64,000 nt of DNA from Deltaproteobacteria bacterium (GCA_020632715.1 JACKFA010000004.1:124001-188000), one strand, 5' to 3'. Shown: positions 15,899 through 25,371, counted from the stretch's first letter. Notes: generated by a model from the letters alone, not told the origin. Made by a program: numbers and translations.

Positions 15899-18583
15899 TC
15901 ACGCGTCCGGGCCCGGAGCCGCCTGTGGCGGCGCTTCGGCGCGGCGCGCGAGGTGGTCGAGGAGCGTCCGGTGGAGGAACATCCAGCCGCCGCCGACGCG
16001 CCGCATGAGGCCGCGATCCGCGGCGCGGTCGAGCCACGCGCCGAGGCGCAGCGGGAGCGGTGAGCGCGCGGCGATCACGAGCCGCACCGCGAGGTGGAGC
16101 GTCACCGCCGTGCCGCCGTAGACGAGGCCCGCGACGAGCGCCGCGAAGCCGCCGGCGCTCAGGAAGAGGCTCAGCCGCGGGTCCGGGAGGTGGAGGAGCG
16201 TCGACTCCGGGCCCACGTGCGGCATGACGAGCGAGACGCCGAGGTAGCCGACCGCGAGCCCGGCGAGGAGCCCCGTGCCCGCGGCCACCGTGAGCGCCGT
16301 GGTGAGCGACTGGCGGAGGCCCTGCGCGGGGCGGATCCGCGTGGCCGCGTCGCGCGGCTCGAGGCCGACGGCCACGGCGAGCGCGAGGGCGCCGAGCGTG
16401 CAGAGCACGAGGTTCACCCACACGATGTAGAGGGCGCCGATGACGAGGCCCGCGACGAGCCCGCTCGCGAGCAGGAACGGGGCGCGCCGGAGGCTCGCCC
16501 GCGGCGACCAGCGGAGGCGCTCGCGCGGGCGGATCGCGAGGCCGCGGTTGAGCGCGATGGCGAGGGCCACCGTGGCGCCAGCGAGGATCGGCCCGACGAT
16601 GGCGCGGCGCCCGGCGAGCTCGGTCACGACGGCGTTCCAGGCGAGCGCGATGGCGGCGAGCAGGGCGACGCCGAGCGCCTTCGCGGCGCGGCGCTGGCCG
16701 GGCGTCGGGAGCCAGTCCGCCTGGAGCCGCTCGAGCCAGAGGTCGGAGGTGCCGACGCGCGCCATCGTCGCGGCGAGCCACGCGAGCCCGGCGAGGACGC
16801 GCGCGCGTCGCGGGGCGTCGAGGCGCGGCGGGCGCGCGAGCGCCTGCGCGATGAAGGCGTCGTAGCCCGGTGAGGCCGCCGGCGCCTCCGTCGTCGCGGC
16901 GTCGGAGGTCGTCGTCGCGCGGAGCCAGAGGGAGACCTCGAGCGGCGTGGGCCGCGGGGCGTCCGGGGCGGCGAGGGCGCGCCACGCGGCGCCCGGCGGG
17001 GGGGCGCAGAGGGCGTCGAGGGCGGCCTCGCTCGGAGCCTCGATGCGGAGCGCGAGCCCCGCGGCGAGGCGCACGCCGAGCGCGGCCCAGGTCGCGTCAC
17101 GGCAGGCCACCACGACGGCCGTCGGGTGCGCCGCGCGGTAGGCGTTCACGCGCTGGGCGACCGCGCGGCGGCGCGCGGCCGGGACCTCGTCGAGGCCGTC
17201 GAGGAGCAGGACCAGGGCGTCGTCGTCGAGCCACTGGAGGGCGCGGCGGCGCGGCAGGCCGTACTTCGTGACGAGCTCGTCGGCGACCCAGGCGGCCAGG
17301 GTGCCGCGCGCGCCCGCCGCCGACGCGAGGTTCAGGACGACCGGGACCGGCGCCGTGGGATCGCGCTCGGCGCGCTCGAGGAGCTCCCGGGCGAGGCCGA
17401 GGAGGGCGGTCGTCTTGCCGGCGCCGGGGCCGCCGAGGAGCAGGAGGGCCCCGTAGGCGCGGGTGAGCTCGTGCGCGAGCGTCGCGGTGGTCCGGCGTCC
17501 GCGACGCGTGGAGGCCGCCGGGGAGGCGTGCTCGACGGCCTCCGGCACGGCGACGACGTCGAGGGGGACGGGATCCGCGCCGAGGAGGGCCGTGGCCTGC
17601 ACGCCGTCGAGCCAGATCCCCCGCACCCGCGCGATGAGCGCGTCGCGGCGCGGGTCGGGGGGCGCGAGGACCAGCGCCTCGAGGCGCTCCACGACCGCGT
17701 TCATCGTAGGCCAGCGCGCCGGCGGGTCGGCCGCGAGCCCGCGCGCGACGAGCGCCGAGAGCGCCTCGGGCCAGGGCGGGCGGTCGGGCGGAGACGCAGG
17801 CGCTGCCTCGCTCGGCGCCCCCTGCCCCGCCACGAGGAGCTCGCGCAGCGACGCGCAGAAGCTGTACTGGTCGCCGAGCGCGCTCGGCGGCGCCCCCGCG
17901 AGCACCTCCGGCGGCAGGTAGCTCGGCGTGCCCTCGACGAGGCCGCTCGCCGGCGCCTGGCCGTCGCTGAGGGCGAGCCCGAAGTCCGCGACGCGGGCGC
18001 GGCCGTCGTCGCCGACCATGACGTTGTCGGGCTTGAAGTCGCGGTGGACGAGGCCCTTGTCGTGCGCCGCGGCGAGCCCGCGCGCGGCGCCGAGGGCGTG
18101 ACGGGCCACCTCGAACCAGCCGGCGTCCGGGTTCCGGGCGCGCCACTCGCGGAGGGTGCCGCCGGCGACGTACTCCATGGCGAGCCAGACCTGGCCGTCC
18201 TGCTCGCCGACGTCGTGCACGACGACCACGTTCGGGTGCGCGAGGCGCGCGAGCGCGCGGGCCTCCTCCACGCCGAGGCCGCGCGCGCCGCGGCCGTCGC
18301 CCTCGCGCGGGGCGAGGACCTTGATGGCGACGGGGCGATCGAGGCGCGGATCGGTCGCGAGGAAGACGGCGCCGGCGCCGCCCTCGCCGAGCTTCCTCGC
18401 GACGACGTAGCGGTCGACGGTCGGGGGGTCGGCGAGCCCGAGCCGCGCCTGGACGAGCCGCGCGCCGAGCGATAGCGCCAACCCGGCCGGTGACGGGGCG
18501 CGGGCGGCGCGGAGGAGCGCGTCGAGCGCGGCGTCGTCGGGCCCGGTGGGCCGCGCGGCGACCTCCGGCGCGGGCGTCGTCAC
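15899..18583 (-). CDS. Ser/Thr protein kinase-NACHT ATPase-membrane fusion
   Basis: 894 residues from a GTG at 18583 that overlaps the sigma-factor stop by 4 nt. Residues 58-300 are a Hanks kinase with an intact active site: LGEGGAG loop, Lys88 in VAIK, Asp182 in HRDFKPDNV and Asp200 in DFG. A helical connector (RRDALIARVRGIWLDGVQ) leads to a NACHT ATPase with Walker A GGPGAGKT (384-391) and Walker B LLLLDGLDE (Asp462). After helical segments come at least five hydrophobic stretches (about 610-860), then a final cytosolic segment GGGWMFLHRTLLDHLA, as in other NACHT proteins. It is therefore a membrane-anchored signalling ATPase carrying its own kinase, co-expressed with an ECF sigma factor that is the obvious output. 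The ligand is unknown. Confidence 0.9.
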   Translation of the reverse strand: MTTPAPEVAARPTGPDDAALDALLRAARAPSPAGLALSLGARLVQARLGLADPPTVDRYVVARKLGEGGAGAVFLATDPRLDRPVAIKVLAPREGDGRGARGLGVEEARALARLAHPNVVVVHDVGEQDGQVWLAMEYVAGGTLREWRARNPDAGWFEVARHALGAARGLAAAHDKGLVHRDFKPDNVMVGDDGRARVADFGLALSDGQAPASGLVEGTPSYLPPEVLAGAPPSALGDQYSFCASLRELLVAGQGAPSEAAPASPPDRPPWPEALSALVARGLAADPPARWPTMNAVVERLEALVLAPPDPRRDALIARVRGIWLDGVQATALLGADPVPLDVVAVPEAVEHASPAASTRRGRRTTATLAHELTRAYGALLLLGGPGAGKTTALLGLARELLERAERDPTAPVPVVLNLASAAGARGTLAAWVADELVTKYGLPRRRALQWLDDDALVLLLDGLDEVPAARRRAVAQRVNAYRAAHPTAVVVACRDATWAALGVRLAAGLALRIEAPSEAALDALCAPPPGAAWRALAAPDAPRPTPLEVSLWLRATTTSDAATTEAPAASPGYDAFIAQALARPPRLDAPRRARVLAGLAWLAATMARVGTSDLWLERLQADWLPTPGQRRAAKALGVALLAAIALAWNAVVTELAGRRAIVGPILAGATVALAIALNRGLAIRPRERLRWSPRASLRRAPFLLASGLVAGLVIGALYIVWVNLVLCTLGALALAVAVGLEPRDAATRIRPAQGLRQSLTTALTVAAGTGLLAGLAVGYLGVSLVMPHVGPESTLLHLPDPRLSLFLSAGGFAALVAGLVYGGTAVTLHLAVRLVIAARSPLPLRLGAWLDRAADRGLMRRVGGGWMFLHRTLLDHLARRAEAPPQAAPGPDA

Positions 18584-19161
18584 GGGGTCCGGAGCCAGCG
18601 CGGGCGCTCGCCGACCGGCGTGGCGGCGGCCTCGAGGCGCTCCTTCAGGAGGGCGCGAGCGCGGAAGAGGCGGCTCTTGACGGTGCCGGGCGGCACGTCG
18701 AGCACGGCCGCGAGCTCGTCGATCGAGAGCTCCTCCCAGTAGTAGAGCTCGAGCGCGGTCTGGAGGTCGAGCGGCAGCTCCTGGAGGGTGAGGACGAGCT
18801 GCCGGTGCGCGAGGTCGCGCGAGACGACCGTCGAGACGCCGGGCGAGAGGTCGACGAGCGAGCGCGAGCCGAGGTCGGGCGTGGCGCGGCCGTCGCGGAC
18901 GCGGCGGCGGATGTGCTCGAAGAGGAGGTTCCGGGCGACGCCGAAGAGGAACGCGCGGAAGCCGGCCTCGCCGCGGTAGCGGCCGGCGGCCTCCACGCAG
19001 GCGAGGAAGGTCTGCTGGACGAGGTCCTCGACGCGCTCGGGGGCCTTGGTCGCGAAGAAGCGCTCGACGGCGCCGTAGTGGCGGTCGACGAGCGCGGCGC
19101 CCGCGGCGCGGTCACCGGCCGCCCAGCGGGCGAACAGCTCCGGATCGTTGTCTGTGGGCAC
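18580..19161 (-). CDS. ECF-family RNA polymerase sigma factor
   Basis: 193 residues. Sigma region 2 runs about 24-85 (VEDLVQQTFLACVEAAGRYRG, FRAFLFGVARNLLFEHIRRR). Region 4 runs about 125-180 (LPLDLQTALELYYWEELSIDELAAVLDVPPGTVKSRLFRAR), with a clear helix-turn-helix. No anti-sigma factor gene follows. Instead the kinase-NACHT gene is translationally coupled, as in STK-linked ECF groups where phosphorylation controls the sigma factor. Start is GTG 19161, 6 nt downstream of an extended -10, with no ribosome-binding site. Confidence 0.93.
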   Translation of the reverse strand: MPTDNDPELFARWAAGDRAAGAALVDRHYGAVERFFATKAPERVEDLVQQTFLACVEAAGRYRGEAGFRAFLFGVARNLLFEHIRRRVRDGRATPDLGSRSLVDLSPGVSTVVSRDLAHRQLVLTLQELPLDLQTALELYYWEELSIDELAAVLDVPPGTVKSRLFRARALLKERLEAAATPVGERPRWLRTP

Positions 19162-19167
19162 GTCGGC

Positions 19168-19176
19168 AGATTAGCA
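19168..19176 (-). promoter_or_regulatory. extended -10 promoter of the ECF operon
   Basis: TGCTAATCT on the minus strand (TGn plus TAATCT), 6 nt before the GTG start. No TTGACA-like -35 lies 17 bp upstream. A leaderless message is implied. Confidence 0.45.
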
Positions 19177-19374
19177 CGGGCCGGGCGGTCCGCGCGCGCA
19201 GAGACGCAACGGCCATTGTATCGTGCGGCGTGGTGGCGCGGGCGCCGAGGGCGTGCGCGGCGCGGTGGGGGCCGGCGCCACCACTTGACCCCACGGCCGG
19301 CCGTCATTCCGGTTGTGAGCCGCTTACGAATGCGTCCCCCCGGAACGCGCCGCGCTCGGCGCCCAGGAGCCACC

Positions 19375-20253
19375 GTGACCAAGAAGGTCCTCCACGTCCT
19401 GCCCACCGCCGGCCAGCACTGGGTCGGCGACGGCTTCCCCGCCCGCACCCTCTTCGGCTACACGGGCCCGCTCGTCGACCTCGTGAGCCCCTTCCTGCTC
19501 TTCGACTACACCGGCCCCTGGCACTTCGAGCCGCAGGCGCCGGGGCGCCGCCCGCGCGGCGTCGGGCAGCACCCGCACCGCGGCTTCGAGACGGTCACGC
19601 TCGTCTACGACGGCGGCGTCGCGCACGCCGACTCCGCCGGGCACCGCGGGATCATCGGCCCCGGCGACGTGCAGTGGATGACCGCGGCGAGCGGGATCCT
19701 CCACGAGGAGTTCCACAGCGAGGCGTTCTCGGCGCGCGGCGGGCGCTTCGAGGTCGTGCAGCTCTGGGTGAACCTGCCCGCGGCCGCGAAGATGTCGCCG
19801 CCGACCTATCAGCCCATCCTCGCGACCGACATCCCCGTCGTGGCGCTGCCCGACGACGCAGGCCAGGTGCGGGTCATCGCGGGACGGCTCGGCGACGTGC
19901 AGGGCGCCGCGCGCACCGTCACCGAGCTCAACGTCTGGGACGTCACCCTGAAGCCGGGCGCCGAGGTCGTGCTGCCCGCGCCGCACGGCCACAACACGAT
20001 GGCGTGCGTGCTGTCGGGGCCGGTCCACATCGGCGACCGCGGGCCCCTCGGCAACGCGCAGCTCGCCGTGCTCGACCGCGGCGGCGAGGGCGTCGCCGTG
20101 CGCGCCGACGCCGACGCGAAGCTCCTCGTCCTCTCCGGGGTGCCCATCGACGAGCCGGTCGTCGGCTACGGGCCGTTCGTCATGAACAGCTGGGAGGAGA
20201 TCCAGCAGGCCGCCGACGACTTCAACAGCGGCCGCTTCGGCGCCCTGAGGTAG
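19375..20253 (+). CDS. pirin-family protein (bicupin)
   Basis: 292 residues, GTG 19375 with AGGAG 5 nt upstream. The N-terminal cupin has the pirin metal site: GVGQHPHRGFETVTLV and IIGPGDVQWMTAASGILHEEFH, including the HxH, His and Glu ligands. The C-terminal cupin (about 180-270) and the FGPFVMNS-like sequence GYGPFVMNSWEEI are typical of pirins. Family members bind Fe(II); some show quercetinase activity and others act as transcription cofactors. No neighbour points to either role here. It converges on the lysyl-oxidase-like gene. Confidence 0.92.
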   Translation: MTKKVLHVLPTAGQHWVGDGFPARTLFGYTGPLVDLVSPFLLFDYTGPWHFEPQAPGRRPRGVGQHPHRGFETVTLVYDGGVAHADSAGHRGIIGPGDVQWMTAASGILHEEFHSEAFSARGGRFEVVQLWVNLPAAAKMSPPTYQPILATDIPVVALPDDAGQVRVIAGRLGDVQGAARTVTELNVWDVTLKPGAEVVLPAPHGHNTMACVLSGPVHIGDRGPLGNAQLAVLDRGGEGVAVRADADAKLLVLSGVPIDEPVVGYGPFVMNSWEEIQQAADDFNSGRFGALR

Positions 20254-20279
20254 CGCGGCGCGCGAGGGCTCTCACGGGC

Positions 20280-20294
20280 GTGAACGACGTTCAC
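20280..20294. repeat. 15-bp palindrome GTGAACG-N-CGTTCAC (copy 1)
   Basis: Perfect 7-bp arms around a single A, between the convergent stops of pirin and the lysyl-oxidase-like gene. The same arms, around G, recur at 45375-45389 between another convergent pair, and the 11-bp core recurs at 48463-48473. Confidence 0.5.
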
Positions 20295-20311
20295 AGCCCC
20301 GGGGCCGCCGG

Positions 20312-22489
20312 TCACCGGATGACGGTGACCGTCTCGCCCTCGAGCTGCACCCGCACGTGCGCCGCGTTGTTGACGTAGTTGACCTCGGGGATCTCCTGCT
20401 CCGGGTTCGTCTCGATGACGAGCTCGTAGAGCCCGTCAGGGAGCCCCGTCACGTCGATCCACTGGCACTGGAGGTCGGCGTTGTAGGTGTCGCTGCAGCC
20501 GGCCGTGATCCCCTGGTCGTCGCACGAGTAGCCCTTGCAGCCGTCGGGCGCGATGAACGGGTCGTACACCGCCGTGTCGAGCACGCAGAAGCCGTTCTTC
20601 GAGCCGATGTCGAGCATCTGCTCCGCCGCGACGTCGATGATGCGATACGCCGCGTACGCCTCGAAGTGGTAGTGGCTGTGGCACTCGTCGAAGTGCCAGT
20701 GCGGCCCGCCGTCGCCCGGGTGCCCGAGCACGAGGTCCTCCGACCCGATGTTCGCGATGGTCGTCGCGAAGCGGATGACCTTCCGATCCCCCGCGCCGCC
20801 GACGCACCCCTCGTGGATGAGGCAGTCCCCCTCGCTCACGGTGACGTGGTCGAGGCTCACCGTGTCCGCGACGTGCTCCTCGTCGACGATGAGGTCGATC
20901 CCCTGCGGGCAGCTCTCGGGATCGGACGCCTCGAGCCCGGTCGTCCCGCCGACGCACACGTGACACGCGTCGTACGCGGCCGTCCCGCCGCACACCCCGG
21001 CGCAGTCGCGCTGCTTCGCCTCGACGCCCGTGTCCCCGCCGGCGCACACGCCGCAGCCGTCGATCGCCGCCGCCCCGCCGCACACGCCCGCGCAGTCGTA
21101 GGGCGGCCCCTCCTCGAGCCCCGTCAGGCACACCCCGCACTCCCCGGGGACGCCGAACCCGCCGACGACCCCGTTGCAGTCGGCCTCGCAGGTGGGCGGC
21201 GCCGTGTACACCCAGATCGTGCCGCCGTCCTGCGGCGCGAAGTCGTCCCAGAGCGGCGCGATGAACGCCCCGAGCCCCGACGCCGGCAGCGACGCGTTCT
21301 CGTAGCCCCCGTAGGGCGGCGCGAACGCGACGATCCCGTTGTCGCCGACCGAGAGCGACTCGTAGCGCCCCTCGTAGAACGGGAACTCGAAGCCGATCGG
21401 CACCACCGCGAAGTGGTCGTCCTCGACCTCCACGGGCTCCCCGACCGCGGCGATGTCGAGCCACACGAGCGGGTGCGAGTAGTCCGCCACGAACGTCGCG
21501 TCGTCCCCGCGCCGCGCGAAGACCGTCGGCCGGCTCGTCGGGAAGAGCGTCTGGTAGCCGAACTCGACCGCGTGCGTCCCGCCCAGGTCCTGCATGCCGA
21601 CGGTCGCCGTGAGCCCGTAGGGCTCGATGTTCCCGTACTGCACGATGAAGTCGCCGTTCTCGTGCAGCACGAGCTGGAACGTGTACTCCCCGTCGTCGCC
21701 GTTGCCGAAGTGGACCACGTGGTCCCACTGCACGATGAAGCGCCGCTCGTGGAGGCAGTCGGGGTCGCAGAGGTCGGGTGTGCCGTCGTCGTCGGTGTCG
21801 TCGACCGCCGGGACCACGCCCGTGCCGCCGCCCGCGCACCGCCCGCAGCCGTCCACCGCCGCCCCGCCGAAGCACACCCCGTCGCAGTCGACGTCGCCGT
21901 TCGCGCCGCCGCAGACGCCGCAGTCGTCGGTGTCGTTCGTCGCGCAGCCGGGCTCGGGATCGTCCGCGTTCGCGACGAAGCCCTCGGGCGCCGCGCACGC
22001 GAGCGCGCGCTCGAGCGGGTCGCCGAGGCCGTCGCCGTCGCCGTCGGCGTACCACCACGTGGTCGGGCCGGGGCCCTCGCAGACGCCGCACGCGTCGGGG
22101 CGCGCGGGCCCGAAGCACACGCCGAGGCAGTCCTTGGCGGCGTCGCCGCCGGCGCAGACGCCGCAGGCGTCGGTGTCGTCGGTCGCGCAGAGGGGCTCGG
22201 GATCCGTGTCGTCCGCGACGTAGGCGGCCGCCACGCCGAGCCCGTCCGCGCACGCGCGCACGGGGAAGGCCGCGTCGCCGCGCCCGTCGCCGTCGACGTC
22301 CGGGTACCAGAGGGTCGGTCCGAGCACGGTGGCGTCGTCGTCGTCGCAGTCGACGTCCGCGAAGACGCCGTCGCCGTCGTGGTCGAGCTCGCCCGCCGTC
22401 GGGTCGGGCGCGGGCGCCGCGGCGTCGTCGCCGCAGCCGGCGACCGTGACGACCAGGGCCACCGTGAGGAACGTGGAGAGGCGCGTCAC
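20312..22489 (-). CDS. lipoprotein with CGVC repeats and lysyl-oxidase-like domain
   Basis: 725 residues, GTG 22489 with AGGAG upstream. A lipoprotein signal ends in VAGC. The N-terminal third has Asp-rich DxDGDG calcium-type motifs and many CGVCxGG-like cysteine repeats (for example CGVCAGGD, CGVCGGA, CGRCAGGG). A beta-rich nidogen-like region follows (FQLVLHENGDFIVQY). More CGVC repeats lead to a C-terminal domain with PHWHFDECHSHYHF (about residues 597-609), the copper-binding His pattern of lysyl oxidases, followed by SKNGFC, where the cofactor Lys of bacterial members would lie. It may oxidise lysine side chains and crosslink surface protein. Activity is inferred from the His motif only. 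Confidence 0.8.
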   Translation of the reverse strand: MTRLSTFLTVALVVTVAGCGDDAAAPAPDPTAGELDHDGDGVFADVDCDDDDATVLGPTLWYPDVDGDGRGDAAFPVRACADGLGVAAAYVADDTDPEPLCATDDTDACGVCAGGDAAKDCLGVCFGPARPDACGVCEGPGPTTWWYADGDGDGLGDPLERALACAAPEGFVANADDPEPGCATNDTDDCGVCGGANGDVDCDGVCFGGAAVDGCGRCAGGGTGVVPAVDDTDDDGTPDLCDPDCLHERRFIVQWDHVVHFGNGDDGEYTFQLVLHENGDFIVQYGNIEPYGLTATVGMQDLGGTHAVEFGYQTLFPTSRPTVFARRGDDATFVADYSHPLVWLDIAAVGEPVEVEDDHFAVVPIGFEFPFYEGRYESLSVGDNGIVAFAPPYGGYENASLPASGLGAFIAPLWDDFAPQDGGTIWVYTAPPTCEADCNGVVGGFGVPGECGVCLTGLEEGPPYDCAGVCGGAAAIDGCGVCAGGDTGVEAKQRDCAGVCGGTAAYDACHVCVGGTTGLEASDPESCPQGIDLIVDEEHVADTVSLDHVTVSEGDCLIHEGCVGGAGDRKVIRFATTIANIGSEDLVLGHPGDGGPHWHFDECHSHYHFEAYAAYRIIDVAAEQMLDIGSKNGFCVLDTAVYDPFIAPDGCKGYSCDDQGITAGCSDTYNADLQCQWIDVTGLPDGLYELVIETNPEQEIPEVNYVNNAAHVRVQLEGETVTVIR

Positions 22490-22580
22490 GGCGTGCTCCT
22501 GGCGCAGAAGAGAGACCGCGAGAGCCTACCAGCCCCGGGGCGCCGCCGCACGCGCGACGTCGCCCCGGGCGCAGGTCACG

Positions 22581-25277
22581 TCACTGGCACATGAGGACGA
22601 AGCCGCTCCCGCCGCACGAGAGCCCGGCGCAGCACCCCTCGGGGTTGCCCTGGCAGACCTCGCCGGCGCCGAGGCACTCGCCGCCGGTGCCGCCGCTGCC
22701 GTCCGCGTGGATCGTCTCGAACGGGATGGCCCCCGGCGTCGGCGGCGGCGCCACGTCCAGGGTCAGCCCGGCCTCGTCGCGCGCGACCACGAGGAGCCCC
22801 TCGTCCGTGCCGACGAGGAGCGCGCCGTCGCGCTCGACGATGGTCCACACGAAGCCCACGGTGTCGACGAAGCGCACGGCGCCACCGAGCGACACGAGGA
22901 GCCCCTTGTCGTAGCCGACGGCCATGTCGCCGCCCTCGCCGAACCAGAGCGCGCGCGGGATGGCGCCACCCGGCACCGTCCCCGGCAGCGTCACCGGCGC
23001 GACCCCGCTCTCCGTGACGCGCACGACGCCGACCTGGGCGTCGCCCACGATCAGCGCGCCGTCGGCGTCGAAGGCGAGCACGCGCGGATCGGGCGTCTCG
23101 GTCGCGTCCGTCACGATCTGCACGGTGTCGTCGCTCAGGATGTGCGCGACGCCGCCCTTGCGCGGGAGGTCGTCGATCTTGAAGACGTCCTCCTCGGCGC
23201 GATCGAAGGGGTTCTGGTTCTCGCGCTCGAGGGCGCAGGCGAGGTAGGCGGTGCCGTCGTCCGCGAGCAGCACGTCGCGCACGTCGCTCGACGGGAGGCC
23301 CTTCACGTCGGTGTCGAGGTTCGAGGTGCGCACGTAGTGCGTGGCGCCGGCGAAGTCGCCACGGTCGTTGATCGCCACGCGCGCGGCCCCGTGCGGGCCG
23401 ACGTCCGCGAGGTTCACGGGGTCCGAGTTGTTGTGCGTCGTGCGCGTGGCGAGCCACATCATCCCGCCGCCCTTCTCCGTGTCCGCGCGGAACGCGACGT
23501 CCATGATGTCGAGCGACGCGCGCCAGGTCGTCGGGTTCTCGGCGGCGACCGCCTCGGGCGGCCCGTAGACCACGCCGTCACGGCCCGTCCCGATGGCGAG
23601 GGCGTCGGCGCTCGCGCCGGCCACCATGGCCGTGATGCCGGGCGCCAGCGACACCCCGATCGGGCTCTGCTCGTCGGTCACGACCGGCACCCAGACGCCG
23701 GCGCCGTTCGACGCGAGCGTGTGGACGCCGTTCTCGATGGGGTAGCCGTCGCACGCGAGGCCGCCGTAGTCGTCGCGGAGCCCGAGCCGGACGCCGTCGT
23801 CGTCGCTCACGACGGCGCGGACGCCGGAGAGCAGCGGGCGCTCGAGGCGCGGCTTGCCGTCGGCGTCGAAGGCGATGCCGAAGAGGCCGCCCGCGCGCAG
23901 GTGCACCTCGTTGCACTGGCCGCTCAGGAGGGCGAAGGTGCGGTGCGTCGCCGGGTCCATCGCGAGCGACTGCACGTGCAGCGCGACGAACGGCGTGTCG
24001 CCGGCCGAGAGGCCCGCGATCCGGTCCTCGCCGGTGAGGTCGATCCAGGCGAGCCCGCCGCCCTTCGACGGCCCGATGGGGTTGCCGAGGATCCGCCCGC
24101 CGACCGCGAGCACGTGGTTGTCGTCGTCGAGCGCGAGGGCGTAGGCGCCGAAGGGCCCGAGGTCGCCGTCGGAGGCCTTCGAGAGCTGCCCCTCGAGGGC
24201 GATGACCGTGGTGGTCGTGCCGTCCCAGGCGATGACGCCGCCCTGGTCGGCCGCCCAGGCCGCGAGCGAGACGTAGGCGCGCCCGTCGGAGGCGCTCCAG
24301 ACGAGCTCCGCGACGAGGCCCTCGGGGACGCCGCCCTCACCCGGGGTGATGGTCGAGACGTCGCCCGCGACGGTCACGCGCACGACGCGCGAGCCGCTGC
24401 CGCCGTCGACGGGGTAGAAGGCGGCGTAGCAGTCGCCGGTGTCGGGGTCGACCGTGAGCGCGCCCCACTGGCCGGTGACGCCGGTCTCCGGGGTCTCGAG
24501 CACGCTCTCGACGGCGAAGGTGTCCTCGTCGAGGCGCAGGAGGCCGTGGTCGGAGGTCATCCACGCGACCGGGCGGACGCCGTCGCGCGCGATCTCGAGG
24601 TGCGTCGGGACGACCGGCTCGCCGCCGCTCGTGACCGGGAAGCGGGAGATCGAGTCGCCCGCGAGCGTGAGGAGGCCGTCGATGGCGACGACGACGTAGC
24701 GGTCGACGTCCTCGTGGACGCCGGCCACCGGGACGATGCCGTTCACGGGGCCGTCGATGTCCTCGTAGTACGGCCCGATGGGGAGCTCGGACTCGTAGAC
24801 GCGCGTGGCGCCGGTGTCGAGGTCGTAGCGGTAGAGGCCGCCGCGGATGCGCTCCCAGTCCATCGGCATCGAGGCGCCGCGGGTGCCGACCCAGAGGGTG
24901 CGGCCCGTGCGGGAGAGCTGGAGCGGGGGGCTCCACATGCGCGCGCCGAGCTGCCGCGTCTCGAGCGACGAGGGCGGGTTCGACGTGTCGGCGTCGCCGC
25001 TGGTGTCCGCGGCGGTGTCGCCGGCGTCCTCGGTGTCGCTCGCGTCGGCGTCGCCGGGGGACGTGCCGTCCGCGGCGTCGGCGGTGTCGGTCTCCGTGGT
25101 GTCGTCGTCGCCCGTGTCCGCGCTCGTGTCCGCGGGGCCCGTGTCGCCGGTGTTGGTGTCGCCGCCGCTGGCGTCGGTGTCGACGCCGGTGGCGGTGTCG
25201 GTCCCGCCGTTGCTCCCGTCGTCGCCGCACGCGCCGAGCGCGAGCAGGGCGGCGAGCGATATCGTGATGATCCGCAT
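22581..25277 (-). CDS. lipoprotein with Asp/Thr linker and beta-propeller-like body
   Basis: 898 residues. The signal peptide ends in LGAC. A ~90-residue Asp/Thr/Ala-rich linker follows (repeated DTADT-like units). The body is made of repeating beta segments such as LWVGTRG, YRYDLDTGAT, GLLRLDEDTF, AFDADGALIVGDAQ, and LLVGTDEGLLVV, the pattern of a WD/YVTN-like propeller. It ends in a compact cysteine cluster (CLGAGEVCQG, CCAGLSCGG, CQ), probably disulfide-bonded and knottin-like. AAGGAG lies before ATG 25277. Probably outer-membrane or surface located. The ligand or substrate is unknown. Confidence 0.75.
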   Translation of the reverse strand: MRIITISLAALLALGACGDDGSNGGTDTATGVDTDASGGDTNTGDTGPADTSADTGDDDTTETDTADAADGTSPGDADASDTEDAGDTAADTSGDADTSNPPSSLETRQLGARMWSPPLQLSRTGRTLWVGTRGASMPMDWERIRGGLYRYDLDTGATRVYESELPIGPYYEDIDGPVNGIVPVAGVHEDVDRYVVVAIDGLLTLAGDSISRFPVTSGGEPVVPTHLEIARDGVRPVAWMTSDHGLLRLDEDTFAVESVLETPETGVTGQWGALTVDPDTGDCYAAFYPVDGGSGSRVVRVTVAGDVSTITPGEGGVPEGLVAELVWSASDGRAYVSLAAWAADQGGVIAWDGTTTTVIALEGQLSKASDGDLGPFGAYALALDDDNHVLAVGGRILGNPIGPSKGGGLAWIDLTGEDRIAGLSAGDTPFVALHVQSLAMDPATHRTFALLSGQCNEVHLRAGGLFGIAFDADGKPRLERPLLSGVRAVVSDDDGVRLGLRDDYGGLACDGYPIENGVHTLASNGAGVWVPVVTDEQSPIGVSLAPGITAMVAGASADALAIGTGRDGVVYGPPEAVAAENPTTWRASLDIMDVAFRADTEKGGGMMWLATRTTHNNSDPVNLADVGPHGAARVAINDRGDFAGATHYVRTSNLDTDVKGLPSSDVRDVLLADDGTAYLACALERENQNPFDRAEEDVFKIDDLPRKGGVAHILSDDTVQIVTDATETPDPRVLAFDADGALIVGDAQVGVVRVTESGVAPVTLPGTVPGGAIPRALWFGEGGDMAVGYDKGLLVSLGGAVRFVDTVGFVWTIVERDGALLVGTDEGLLVVARDEAGLTLDVAPPPTPGAIPFETIHADGSGGTGGECLGAGEVCQGNPEGCCAGLSCGGSGFVLMCQ

Positions 25278-25321
25278 GGTGACTTGCTCCTTCGCGCCGG
25301 GACTGGTCGGCGCCGGGGCGC

Positions 25322-25350
25322 ACCATAGAGGGGTGGCCGACCCGTCTCAA
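25322..25350 (-). promoter_or_regulatory. promoter of the propeller lipoprotein gene
   Basis: On the minus strand, TTGAGA (25345-25350), 17 bp, TATGGT (25322-25327). The start would give a leader of about 37 nt carrying AAGGAG before ATG 25277. It contrasts with the leaderless promoters elsewhere in the window. Confidence 0.55.
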
Positions 25351-25371
25351 GAGAGGGTATGAAGAACGCCC

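Noticed and set aside
20357..22594. Very long open frames antisense to real genes, for example 20357-22594 (+), 22329-25328 (+), 40148-45121 (-), 59171-62545 (-) and 60715-63972 (-)
   Set aside because: They are Arg/Ala/Pro/Gly-rich, lack domain signatures and lie opposite genes with clear families. High GC content removes stop codons from the shadow frames.
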